This document shows, piece by piece, positions 1-11,882 of a DNA stretch of 64,000 bases; positions within the stretch are counted from its first letter, which is position 1, and every line of letters starts with the position of its first letter. The stretch spans positions 1 to 64,000 of the forward strand of contig JABVXU010000255.1 in NCBI GenBank assembly GCA_013365365.1. The letters are read 5' to 3'. The notes under the pieces were generated by a model. That model ran no database searches. It was not told the DNA's origin and saw only the letters and a list, made by a program, of their open reading frames with translations. This DNA is from Cruorifilaria tuberocauda (Eukaryota; Nematoda; Chromadorea; Rhabditida; Onchocercidae). Made by a program: the position numbers and the translations under genes.

Positions 1-251
1 TCAATTATGGAGAAGAAATTGTTTAATAATTGATTTTTAGAAAATTTTATGATAAGATAAGGTATTGTTATTTCATAGTTAAATGATAAATTCTAATATT
101 TCCAGTCCATCGTCTAAAAGTTTTTCTTTTTGGAATGTAGAAAATCAATTATTCCAAGATAGCATATTAAACAATCCCGAGAACCCGGGATTATACAAAG
201 AAAGAAATAAGAAAATTAAAGTTGGTAAACAAACTTTGAGTGAGATATTTT

Positions 252-3200
252 CAGCAATGCAATAAATCAACAGGGGTCACGGATGTGTCAAATCCTAGCA
301 TCGATCAAATCTGATTTACGTTGCGTTCAACAAAACGATCAGAATGATTGTACAGCAAATGCTTTAGAAGTGATTGAACCGCTTGAAAGTGAAACGGATC
401 ATTTACAAATACAGTTGGCTTGTCCTAATATTCGTTCCTTTCCCCCTGTTAAACCTAAAGGTACATCAGTTATTTCATTTCAAATTAAAATTTTAATTCA
501 ATAAATAGAGCTTTATGCAGAGCTCGAAATAATTCTATGCTATGCAATGTATTATCAGTAATGTATCAAAGCATGGAAATGAAATGAATGTTTTCATGAA
601 ATATACATCAATCAATGATAACGATTACAACAATAATAATAATAATAATAATTAATAATGACAAAAATAACAGTAATAGTAATAATAATGATAAAAATAG
701 TAGTAATAATAATAAATTTTAGTAGTTAATGTTCTCATTATTAAAGAATTTTATAACTGTAAGCTCAATTTGTGTGCTTTTTATTAATTCAAAAAATGAT
801 AAATGAGTAAAAGTGAAAGTAATAAAGTCATGTTACATTGTTATGTTAGAGTTATGTTCAAGTATATAAAAGTATTAGTAATTCATTTCAAATAGAGATG
901 CATAGAAATAAAGTTTATTTAAATATTTATCATTAATTGAAGCATCGTTCTTGTAAGACTTATGAAAAAGCGATAAACGTAATATTATATCGAAATACAG
1001 TAATCCTTATGATTCTATGAAACAGTAAAACATTACGATAATACCGTTAGCTAATTCGAAAGTTTTCGTTAAAAAATAGCAATAGAGTACTATACTTGAA
1101 AAAATTTATCATCTAACAAGCGTATTTTTCCATATAATTTCAGATGATACGAACAGCTTTAAAGACAGTATACCTTATGACATACTGTACATGTTCAGTA
1201 AGGTTAATGAAATTTGTTCAAAAATCGTTAGTGAAGTGGAATGGAAGCCAATCTATCGTGTTGTTTGTGAGTATCAAGAAAAATTATCACAACAAAGGGA
1301 ATGCTTTATCAATGCTTCATCAAGTTTAGCTCAGTGTAATCAAAAGGTACACAATTTGCTACTATTTCAATCATTAAGTATTGCAATCAATCAATCAATA
1401 TTTTTGTCATCATTTTTGAATAATAAATTTTACTCTTTTCTAAACAATACTATCAAACATGATTTTTTTGTTATAAGATGAATTAATCATTATAATGAAG
1501 AATAATCATATACATGCATTCATAGTTACCCTTAATTACAATAGCTATACATAAGTTATAGAGCAACCAGGTAAGATTAATGGTAATAATAATCTTCTGA
1601 TAATGCTATTCTTTAAGCGTTATACTGATAATGATTCGAATAACGATATTCTTATACCTAAGTCTTATTACCTAAGCCTTATCAATAACATGCAGTTATC
1701 TCACGCAAATCTTTATGATAAAATAAATTTAAATAACTTAATCATATCATATTAGCACTTTCAATATAAAGTTTTACTTTCATTTTAAAACGATAAAAAT
1801 ATTTCAGCCAAGAAATAAAACAATCTGTAGCGCATTGGAGCAATTTAGTAATAATATTGACTGTGCGCTACGTGTAATGCTTGATGCATGCACGGTTGAA
1901 GCACAGAATATTGCTGTAGCAGTGCAAGATGCATTAAATGATGATTTAATTATCCATCATTGCTACGCAGAAACAGCCACTCATGAAAAATCAAATGATG
2001 ATAACGAATTCAAATTAAATCCAAAGAATGAACGATGTAGCTCGGAACAGGTATCAATGATATCATGATATTCATTTATATTACATATATTTTTTCAGTA
2101 GACATATATACTTAATCAACTAGCAATTAGAAAAATCAATATTATCATCTATCATTTTTCAACATTTAAAAGTTAATTTCAAAGTCTAATCTTCGACTTG
2201 AATTACACTTATTAACTCAGTATTTTCCTCAAATTTCATGTAAAATTCAAATGCGAACTGTAATTTCATTAATGATTTATGAAATAGAAAGAAATAATTT
2301 CAGGAGAATTTAGCGTTAGCATGTTTGGTGGAACTTGTTGAAGTTAATCGAAAAGTAGCCGAATTAAATAGTGTCAATTTCTTGCATGAAATAAGTCAAC
2401 AAAATTCAACTATCATTTCTGGAATTTGTAATTTATATAACAAATATGATAACTGTATCAGTAATACAGTATTTGTTCATTCTAATGGAAAACGATGTGC
2501 TTTCAATTCGCCATTAAATACGCTTGCAAGGTAATACAATTTAAAGAAAATAATATAAGATTAAATTGAATGTATAATTGAATTGTTCAAACAAACAAAC
2601 AAATAAATAAACAAACAAATAAATAAACAAACAAATAAATAAACAAACAAATAAATAAACAAGCGATTGAACAAACAAAAAATAAAATTAGTTTGTATAT
2701 AAAAGAAATTTCCAAAATTTTCATGCTTTTTGTATTATAAATTTGTTTTCGAATTTTTTCTGTCAAACTTTTTTGTTTCTGTTATTTTTACCGATTAAAT
2801 TTATGAGTGAAAAGAAAATTGCATTAATATATAAGATATCAAATAAGTAAACAAATATTTTCTTTATTTTCATTCAAATTTTGATTTTATTTGTAAGGTA
2901 TGAATGAAACAATGAAACATTTATTGAAATTAGAATATAATAAATTAAAATTGTTTCAGAATTGGACTGTCACCCATTTGCAGTAAACGTACGCGTATGT
3001 TACTGCAAAATGACAATGAATGTATTCAGAAAATTGAACATCGTACCGGAATATGTCAATCCGGATTGAGTAGCCTCGGCTTAGCAATACATAATATGCT
3101 ACAAGTTATTTTTAGCAAATTTATTTTATCGTTATTTTGCTTACTTTGATTAAAAAAGGCATTAAAAATGAATTATATAAATTATTTGCTTATTTATTTG

Positions 3201-3883
3201 TTTATGAAAATTTCATGAAATTCCAAATTCAATGATACTTATTTATTTACTTACTGCTTAATACTGAAATAGAATTATTATTTTGCAAAAAATTTTGAAT
3301 TCAAATAATAGATATAAACATGTTTGTTTATTTACTAATTTATTTTTTCGCTCATTCCTTCGTTTATTTACTTAAATGAAGGTAACTACTTAATATTCTT
3401 GCTTATTTTATTCTTTAACAAAAAAACTGAAATATTAATTTGAACTTTTCATTAACTAATTAATTATTATAACTTTTAAAAATTCAGCGGAAATTACAGG
3501 GAATTCATGGAGAAGCATACCTTTGCAATTCATACTATCTCATCCGAAATGCATTTGAATGTGGCGAAAAGATTTTCACCGAAATGTGTTCATCAAAAGC
3601 TATCCAAAATTTACAAGAATTGCGGCAATCGGTATGTCATCGCAACTGATAAGACCAAATCGCAAAGGTAAAGGGCGAAAGTTATCAGTGAATGTTGCAG
3701 GTGATAGAGTTAGGATCGGAGGAAGGTTGTCCAGAAGAACGTCCGAGTGATTTAGATGAAATTATGTCACGACCGATCACTGCTTCACCTATCACTAAAC
3801 CAATGATAAGCATTTTTCTCTATTCAATCACTGTGGTGATAGATTGTTTAATAGAAATAATTATTAAATCGAATTTGAAATGA
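252..3883 (+). CDS. Cys-rich surface protein 1, CPG4/DUF19-like (5' end uncertain)
   Basis: Nematode-type Cys-rich ectodomain protein. Exons joined by phase: about 252/271-460, 1144-1346, 1808-2050, 2304-2530, 2960-3104, 3488-3631 and 3701-3883, ending in TAA. The first coding exon and start codon were not resolved and may lie left of the window; the phase fits a segment that contains MCQILASIKSDLRC. The product has many regularly spaced cysteines with spacings typical of the nematode T20D4.11-like (DUF19) and chondroitin-proteoglycan-4 (CPG4) families. It ends in a Pro/Ser/Thr linker (RPITASPITKP) and a hydrophobic tail (ISIFLYSITVVIDCLIEIII), which suggests a GPI signal or a single C-terminal membrane anchor. 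The next gene has the same architecture, so the two look like tandem paralogues. The 2960-3104 exon uses the weaker donor GTTATT. The family call is from cysteine pattern only; exact function is unknown. Confidence 0.6.
627..716. repeat. AAT-rich microsatellite
   Basis: Runs of AAT/AATAGT triplets, partly interrupted, in an intron of the first Cys-rich gene. Confidence 0.85.
2588..2661. repeat. Tandem repeat, 16-bp unit aaacaaacaaataaat
   Basis: About four nearly perfect copies of a 16-bp A/C/T-only unit lie inside an intron of the first Cys-rich gene, just after the exon ending at 2530. No coding content. Confidence 0.9.
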
Positions 3884-3945
3884 ATTTCATTCCGATATCA
3901 GGGCTATTTGTGAAAATCAATTTAAAATTTTATGCAAATTATTTA

Positions 3946-6900
3946 ATGTACTCAATTTGTCTTGCTCTTTTTTGTTGAAAAGTATAATAGTAATTTGAAT
4001 TTTGAACTCCTATTAATTGAAATCATTGCTATTTATGAAAATAGAGAAAGATGGACGAAACAAATACGAAATTGATAAATTATCAGTCGCAATCTTTTAC
4101 TTTCAATTATCACTGTTAAGTAAAGCCTAAAAGAACTTGCAGTTTTTATTGGAACTTCTTCCTGCATATTAATTTATTTCGTGGTTTGTTTCAAGTTCAA
4201 CCAGCTCAACCGCAATCCGTCGTAGCCTGTCAACCGGCGGAACAAAAGCAATTCGCGTCATGCATTCAAGCCATCACAACCTTCCAACCTCATCCATTAG
4301 CTGTCATTAAACAACCGAGGCAAATTGATGAAGCCTGCAAACAATTCGTGGAATTTAAAAAATGCCAAGCTAATATCACCTGTCTTCCATTGTGGGCTAA
4401 AGGAATGATAGCTATGTTCGATTTTGTTTGTGGTCCCGGATATGGCACGTACGTACAGGTAGGATGTAAACTGGAATCTAATATTTCAGAGAAAGGATGA
4501 TAACACGAACGGAGTCAGATGAAGAGCGATGATGATAAAGTTGGAGTGATAATGAAATTTAAATAAAGGAAAATGAAACAAATGAGGATATTGCCAGGAT
4601 TATTAATTAATAGTTAAAAAAATTTGAATTGATTAACCGATAATAGGAAATAATTAATTAGCTGAAATTGATTAGCAAGAGAAAAATAACATTTGTTGAC
4701 AAAGCAAGAAATTATTGAATTATTTTAGGTGCGACAATGCGTTCGCAAAACGACCACACGTGAACATATACGTGAGTGTGTGAATGAGTTTTCACGTAGT
4801 CCACCGCAAATAGCCTGTCAAAGTTCGAAAAAGTTGCTTGCCTGTTCAATACCTGTAATTAATGAGAAATGTGGTCAACTTGGAGTGCAATTTGTCACCG
4901 ATTACATTGATAAATTTGTAAATGTCGTTGATCCGACATGCAAAATTGGAATGCAACAAAGTGGTAAATGTTCTGCTAAAATTTAAAATATAAAATTAAT
5001 AATTAAATTATCACTATGAATCATCAAGAATCGATAAAATTATTTGTTATAATTTACTTATTCACTTGATAGATAATTAAGTTATAATAGATTTCAATAT
5101 TACTTGTAATTTTTCACCTATTTCTTTTACTACTTACAATTTATTTACTTTCAAAATTTACTTAACTATTTATTAACTTTTATAGTTATTTTCTTATTTA
5201 CTTACTCAGTTAATTATTTATTCAGTTGATACGTTTAATCATTTTTTCACCCACTTCCTAATCTGGTCATTCTAATTACTAATTAACCTAGAATACTTTT
5301 TTGATTACAGAAGCAAATTGCCAAATTTCTACCTAATATATTATTTGAATAATAGTTTACCAATTTCTACCCTCAAATAATTACACTTAATTCTTAATTA
5401 AATACTTTTGTACCTACTATTTTATTCTAATAATTTACCCAATGTTAGCTATTAGATATCTCTCAAAAACAGTCCCTTAATCAATCAATAAATGGATTTC
5501 TTCATTAAAATGACTTGATCAAGTGATTGATTCCCTTCTTCTCTTAAAAATTCAATGAAATTTGCTATTTATTTAAATTAAAAAATTAATGAATTTATTT
5601 TTGCAGAAAAATCAATAATGGGTTATAATTGTACGGTTGAACAAAATGCTCGAATTGATCATTGTGCTATACCAATTAATGAATTAACTTCGAAAATTGA
5701 TGAATTGTTTGAAGTAAGCAAATATTTCATTTTCGATTTTCTTCTATAAAGGAAATATGTTTAAAAATAAACAATTAACTTTATTAAATATAATTATAAT
5801 TAACTATTTATCATAATTTATTATATTTATAGGGTGGACTGCAACAATTTTTGGCTAATGTGAAAAATTTGGCGCCCGTATTTGCAAAAGGTTGTAATTT
5901 GACGAACGAATTCAGGTCCTGTCTGGGATCATTGCTAGAAAAGCAATCAGATCATGGATGTATCGTTTCCAGTTGCCTAATTCAGGCCGGTGATGGAATA
6001 TGTAATCAGCCTGATACTGCGAAAGCTATTGATGATAATTTAGCTTGTGTTTTTAAACAGGTTAATTCATTTCTCACTCTTCGAGTTTAAACTAAATTTT
6101 TAAATTCATTTATTGAAAATTTTTTCTGTTAATTTATATATGGCTTTTTTTTTTTCATTTTTCAGTTTTATTATAATTAAACTAACAGTTATTCAAATTA
6201 TGCTTTATTCTAATATGCTGAAAATAAATTGTCTCAAGAAAAAAATTTAGATTGAATTAATAAATAGAAATGAAAATTCTAATTTTCAAACAAAAATATC
6301 ATTAAAGTGATAAAATATGATAATTATGATAATAATTGAAAATTCGTTAGAATACTTCACAGTGCGAAAAGTTGCACTGTTAATTTTGCAATTAGAAATT
6401 GTCAGAAAATTAATAATTGAATTCCAATTTTAATTTTATTAATTGATTATCTCTTATGCAATAAATACAATAAATGATTGAAACATAAAATTTATTACTT
6501 GAGAAAGAATTGTAAAATGGAAAAATACCTTTGTATTAATTTTTCATAAATTATTTTAATATAAATTTATCATTCTAAAATTTTTATTTCATTGTTATAT
6601 TAGGCATCCGTACCGGAATTTGGCCGATGTTTACGGTCAACGATAGCAACACTGAAACAATTTAATCTTATCGCATTACGTGGTGTTTTACCACAATTTA
6701 TCAAATGTGTTGAAACTATTGTGGTGCAACGTTGTGGACAACTACCAATAAGCGTATTACGTGCTATTAGCGTTACTGATATTTGTCCAATTTCGCATAA
6801 TCATCAATTAAAATCAACGAATGATAATTTTTTACACGTGTGTCACGCAGAAATACAACAGAAACATACGGAATGTACGGAGAATTTCTATCGAAATTAT

Positions 6901-9900
6901 CGAATGTTACCGATTGCATTATTGAGAGATCCGTCAAGCATTGACGTGGTAAACGTATTTTCCTTTTTTTTTCCTCTCTCTCTCTCTTAAATTAAATTTA
7001 AAAATTCGCGAACTTTTTTCCAATATTTTAATTGCGTAATTTTTAAATTTGAAAAAATTATCTGTAATATTTATGAGAATTTTTCATACAATTATTTATT
7101 TTTTCTATTTTACGAACATTTCCACTTGAAATATTTAATTTGGAAAATTTAAAAATTTCCAAATAATAATGATTTCTTTCTTGCTTTTTATTTTCTTTAT
7201 AATCTTTACACGTAACAGAAACATGCGGAATTGTTAATAAAAGAATTTCCGTCATTAAGTATTAGCGTGTTCATTAATAGGAGTATTCACTATTACACGT
7301 ATGTTACGTGTTAAGCTTATTTATTTATAATTTTCATTTAAACAAAAAAATTTAAGTAAGAGGAAAAAGTAATAAATTAATGAAATTTTTTTAGTGTGAA
7401 AAATTACATAAATTATAAAATTTAATTCGAAAGAAAAAAATTTTGAAAAAATTAATTTTCTTAATAGTTTGTTTATTTTTCGTTTTTTGCAGTTTTGTTC
7501 TGATGCATCAAAACTGATTAGCTGCTCATATCCGATATGTGAAACTGATAAGCAGAAGGCGCTTAATGCATTAGCTGATTATATTTGCATGAGGCGTGAT
7601 ATGTATAAAACACATTCCATGTGTCTCACATCTGTTATCACTTCGTCAGAAGTACGTTTTCTTTTATCATTGACAGGAAGTTTCAAGTGAATTCTTTTTA
7701 ATATGCATTAATTAGGTTGAAATCATTTAAGCAATAGTTTAACAAAAAAGTGGAATAATTCGCTAATTTTGTTCAGAAAATAAAAACTTTTAGCTCATTC
7801 ATTTCTTACTTTACCAGGTTTTTTTTAAATAAATAATTTAAAAGTTTAGTTTAAAGGTACAAAATAGATTAAAAAGTTTTTTGTCATTAATTAAGGATTT
7901 ATTTGCAGGGATCAAAATGCTTAGCGTCGTTTCTACCAAAAGCATCAGAACAGCATTGCGCATTCCTGACGAATGTTGCCAACTGCGCCTTGCCGAATAT
8001 TTATAGTACCTGCGGATATGAAGCATTAAGTTTATCATTTGAAGGAATGAATGTATTTGCTAAACAAGTAAGATATAATTAATTCTTAATTAAGAATTAA
8101 TTGTCGTTTCATATTTCAAGTAAGATATAATTAATAAGATGTAATTAATTAATTAGTTTTCAAACAAAAGTATAATGAAATATCGGAGAAGAAAATCCTG
8201 AAACCCTGAAAACCCGAATATTTTTTGAAATGAAGATAAAAAGAGGAAGTGATAAGTATGAAAATTTCATTTTTTCAAACCTTTTTCAATCATTTCTTAG
8301 AAAAAAATTTTACTGATCAATGAAATTAATTAATTAATACTATTGCAGCTAAATAAATCATGCAATATACAAATTCCTGTAGCATCGGTGAAAACAAGCT
8401 GCACCGAATCTGATATCGTTGAATATTTACAGTGTGATAATTTGATTGATCGTTTTGCCTTTACACCATTCTCATTTATCAGGTAGTAATAATTATCGTA
8501 TAATTAATTGTTATTTCATATTTCAAGTATTAATATCTACTTCATTTATTGGTACTTCTATATGCATGTATTGTTAGGTATTGTGAGCAGTAACAAATGA
8601 AATCACAATTAGATTGAAGGGATTTTCCTAATAATAGTAATAATAATAAGATATATCACAGAGCTGATACCGGTTTTCTTATCTATCATTTCAAATTATC
8701 CTGCAAAATTTGCAACTTTTCCGGGATATAGAGGAATCAATAATATAACTCTAAGGAAAATTGAGGGATAGTTAAATTATATTCTTTTATTTATATTCAT
8801 CCTATCATTTAATCAATTATCATTTTCATTTATCAGATAGCAATAATTATCGTATAATTAATTATTCATACTGATCATGTGCATATTCGTTAAACAAATA
8901 TATATATATACAAAGAGTACACTTATCATTTTTCTTTCTTACAAAATTTATTAATAAATTAATTAACAAAGAAAAAAATTTTCAGATTGATTAAAAAAGA
9001 TCTTTCTATAAATTTTGATTTTTTATAAAATATTTTTGTAATTATTAGAAAAGAAAAAGAATCTGATTAATGTAATTCCAGGAATAGCTCAGAATTGAAT
9101 GAATTCTGTGAAACGATAAATGACTATGAAAACTGTTTGACAAACTTATCATGTCATGTGGAACCAATTTCATCAGCAAATATTGCACTTTTTCGAGCAA
9201 TTTGTGGAGTAGAAAAATTAACGATAAGACGTTATTTGCCATGTCTTACTGAATTTGTTAACAGTGATAAGGGCATGAAATGCAACGAACCATTTATCAC
9301 CTTCGACTTATTGGCTAAAGATAGTTCGCAAAAAATTTGTTCAACGTTAGTTTGATATTGATTGATTAATATTGTTTGATCAATTTATCATTGGTTAATT
9401 CAATTTGTCAAATGCATTTATTAGAGAAGTTTTTAAATCGGATATAGTTTAAAATAATTTACTTATCTCTTACAAAGTTTTTTCTTTTTGGGAATTGTTC
9501 TTATCATATTTATGCTAACAAGATAATTTTCATCATGATACTTTTACTAATTGAGAACAGCACGTTAAATATTTAGCTTAAAGAATGATTTTCTTGATAA
9601 TATGAATCTTTTAAAGGATTAAATTTAGTATCATTTTTATATTTTCTAAAGATATGACAACATCAATAATATGAATAAATAGGAATATCAGCAGTAATTT
9701 CAGGGCATAGATTTTGAGCAAAAGTAATTTAAATTAAGATTAAAATAAATCTAACTTATATTTTAGCCTTGGAAATATGCTTTCTTGTGCAGCATCCGAA
9801 TTATCTGCACAATGCACCGAAGAAGCTTTAAAGCATGTTGTAAGCATGCTTACCATATGGGTACAAAAGTTTGATCAAAGCTGCTCAATTTCCGGATACG

Positions 9901-10973
9901 ATGATAGGATGAAAGAGCGAAAAGAGGACGATGATTTCTCATTTGATTCCGGTCCGACACATATTTCAATTGATCAAACTATATCACCGCCTAATTCCTC
10001 AATCATCAAACAAACTGCCACCCCTTCTTCACTATTAGACCCAGAATCCGACTCTACTTTATCAAAAAGTTCTTCAGAAGTAACCACTGGCAACACTAAT
10101 TTACCAGAATTCGAATTTGAAAGTAAACTACAACCAGAGTCAACTTCCACATCCGATGTCAAATTTGTATCTAACTGGAAGGAAGGTAAGCCATCAACAG
10201 TGCCACCGGTTCCAGAATCAACAAATACGGAAAATGACTCTGCTCCATCTGTGCGATCATCCTTCAATTCATCATCGAAATTTAAATCAGTTGCTGCAGC
10301 AGATGCTAAGAAATCGAAAATGCAAGGTATCGTCCCTTTTCCGAACCTTTTTAAAGAATCTCATTTTTTAGAAAAAAATTTTTTTTTAATTCATTTCTCT
10401 AACTCTTCAATTTCGATAATTTTATTCCATTTTTTCTATATGAAATATTTAATTTAATTAAAAAATTTAAGAAAACCACAAGACGAATCAAGTAAAATCA
10501 TAGTTTTATCGTGATTTCCATTCTAATAGTTCGATTAAATTATTCCTCAATTTCTCTCTTTTGATATTTGTTTTCTTCTTCCCTTCTTTTCACTTCCCAT
10601 CTGTTTTCTATCTTCGTTTCCTTATGTATGCAAAAAAAATTTGAATTTTTACTTCAAAAAATCATCTCTTAATTTATACTTTAAAATTTAATATTTATAA
10701 TTGAGTAATATAATTAAATTTTATAATTAAACTTATAAAATATCCTTTTCAGTAATATCATGTCATTTTTAACAAAAAAAAAAAACAAACTCATTAAAAT
10801 TAACATGGGAAATTTGATGATAAATTTTGGTTTAATCTTCATTAAAAATATTTAAATAAAAATAAAACTATTCCTTTTCAGAATCAGGACAAATGTCTCG
10901 TACTTCATTAACCTTATGGATCTTTCTAATCGTAATAATCATACCAACAACGATGACACTTTCTGTACAGTAA
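3946..10973 (+). CDS. Cys-rich surface protein 2, CPG4/DUF19-like, Ser/Thr-rich stalk, hydrophobic C-terminus
   Basis: Twelve-exon model: 3946-3973 (tentative), 4196-4458, 4729-4963, 5607-5713, 5833-6060, 6604-6948, 7493-7651, 7909-8067, 8349-8482, 9082-9345, 9767-10326, 10882-10973. It totals 2574 nt (857 aa) and closes in frame. The tentative first exon would give a short hydrophobic start (MYSICLALFF); without it the exon at 4196 has no in-frame ATG. Residues from about 14 to 650 form repeated Cys modules such as FDFVCGPGYGTY, resembling nematode CPG4/DUF19 domains. A Ser/Thr/Pro/acidic stalk of about 160 residues follows and carries DFSFDSGP, an acidic Ser-Gly context like a chondroitin attachment site. 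The last exon encodes LTLWIFLIVIIIIPTTMTL, a GPI or membrane-anchor tail. It starts only about 60 bp after the upstream paralogue, a spacing compatible with a tandem pair or an operon. Role in cuticle, eggshell or surface coat is inference. Confidence 0.7.
8077..8102. repeat. 26-bp perfect palindrome
   Basis: The sequence reads the same on both strands over 26 bases, centred on CTTAATTAAG. It begins nine bases into the intron that follows the exon ending at 8067, so in pre-mRNA it could fold next to the 5' splice site. Confidence 0.8.
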
Positions 10974-11882
10974 CGATGGCTTCTTATCAAAGTGTCATGT
11001 AAATTTCAATTTATTCTTTTTATAAATTCCGCTGTATTATTCTGTGCCTTATTTTTTTATCTGCGAAATTTCATTGTTTTCTTTGTTAATTTCGAAAATA
11101 AAAATTTTCCTAAAAATTAACTTTCTTATAAATGAAATGAAATTTGATCTGTTTCATTTGTAAAAAAGTTAATTTTTATTAAAATTTTGTTGCTATTAAT
11201 TAATTAAATTTCAAATTTATAGAACAACGATAAAAAAAAAATTATCATCATGATTTACTCAATTTTAGCAACATAAAATATATAAGTATTTATATATAAA
11301 TTTGAGATTTAAAAACTTATAGGAAAATCACGATTGTGTACAATTCCAAGAACTTATGAAAAAAATAGTTATTTTAACATAATTCCATAAAATTTAAACA
11401 AAAACTTAAATTCACGAAAATTTCTTAATTAGTTTTACTAAAACAGATTTTAGTCAATTATTTAATTAATCAATTACTTTTAATGAATGCCGAGAGAGCA
11501 TACTTTTATAAATTTTTTTCTGTCAGTTAATTTTTTCTTTGTGAACAAAAATGAATAACATGACTATTAGGATTTAAATTCAAAAAGAGTAATAAATATC
11601 AAAAGATTTAAATTAGTGAAATAAGCTGCAACAAATTCCTAATTTATATCGAAAATAGCTTAAAAACGTAGAAAAAAATTTAGTAGTATAAGCTAAAAAA
11701 CACTTTTATCATTTAATTGTTGATGTGATAAAAAGTGCAAATGTTTCAACTTCACAAAAACCTAGAGTAATATTTTCGAATTTTAAAAAGTTGTTTATTG
11801 AGGCGAAAAGATTTATAGAGATTTGTTTCTTTTTAAATTAATTAATTGATTTATATGTCATTTAACAAATAAATGAACAATA
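10974..11882. other. Intergenic, convergent 3' ends
   Basis: AT-rich spacer between the + strand Cys-rich gene and the - strand TXNDC16-like gene. A TTTATT at 11794-11799 reads AATAAA on the minus strand and could be the poly(A) signal of the TXNDC16-like gene. Nothing else seen. Confidence 0.5.

Noticed and set aside
83..224. Start of the first Cys-rich gene at ATG 83
   Set aside because: No join to the exon before 460 has both good phase and a normal intron size. A 50-nt intron is possible, but the sequence lacks the Cys pattern.
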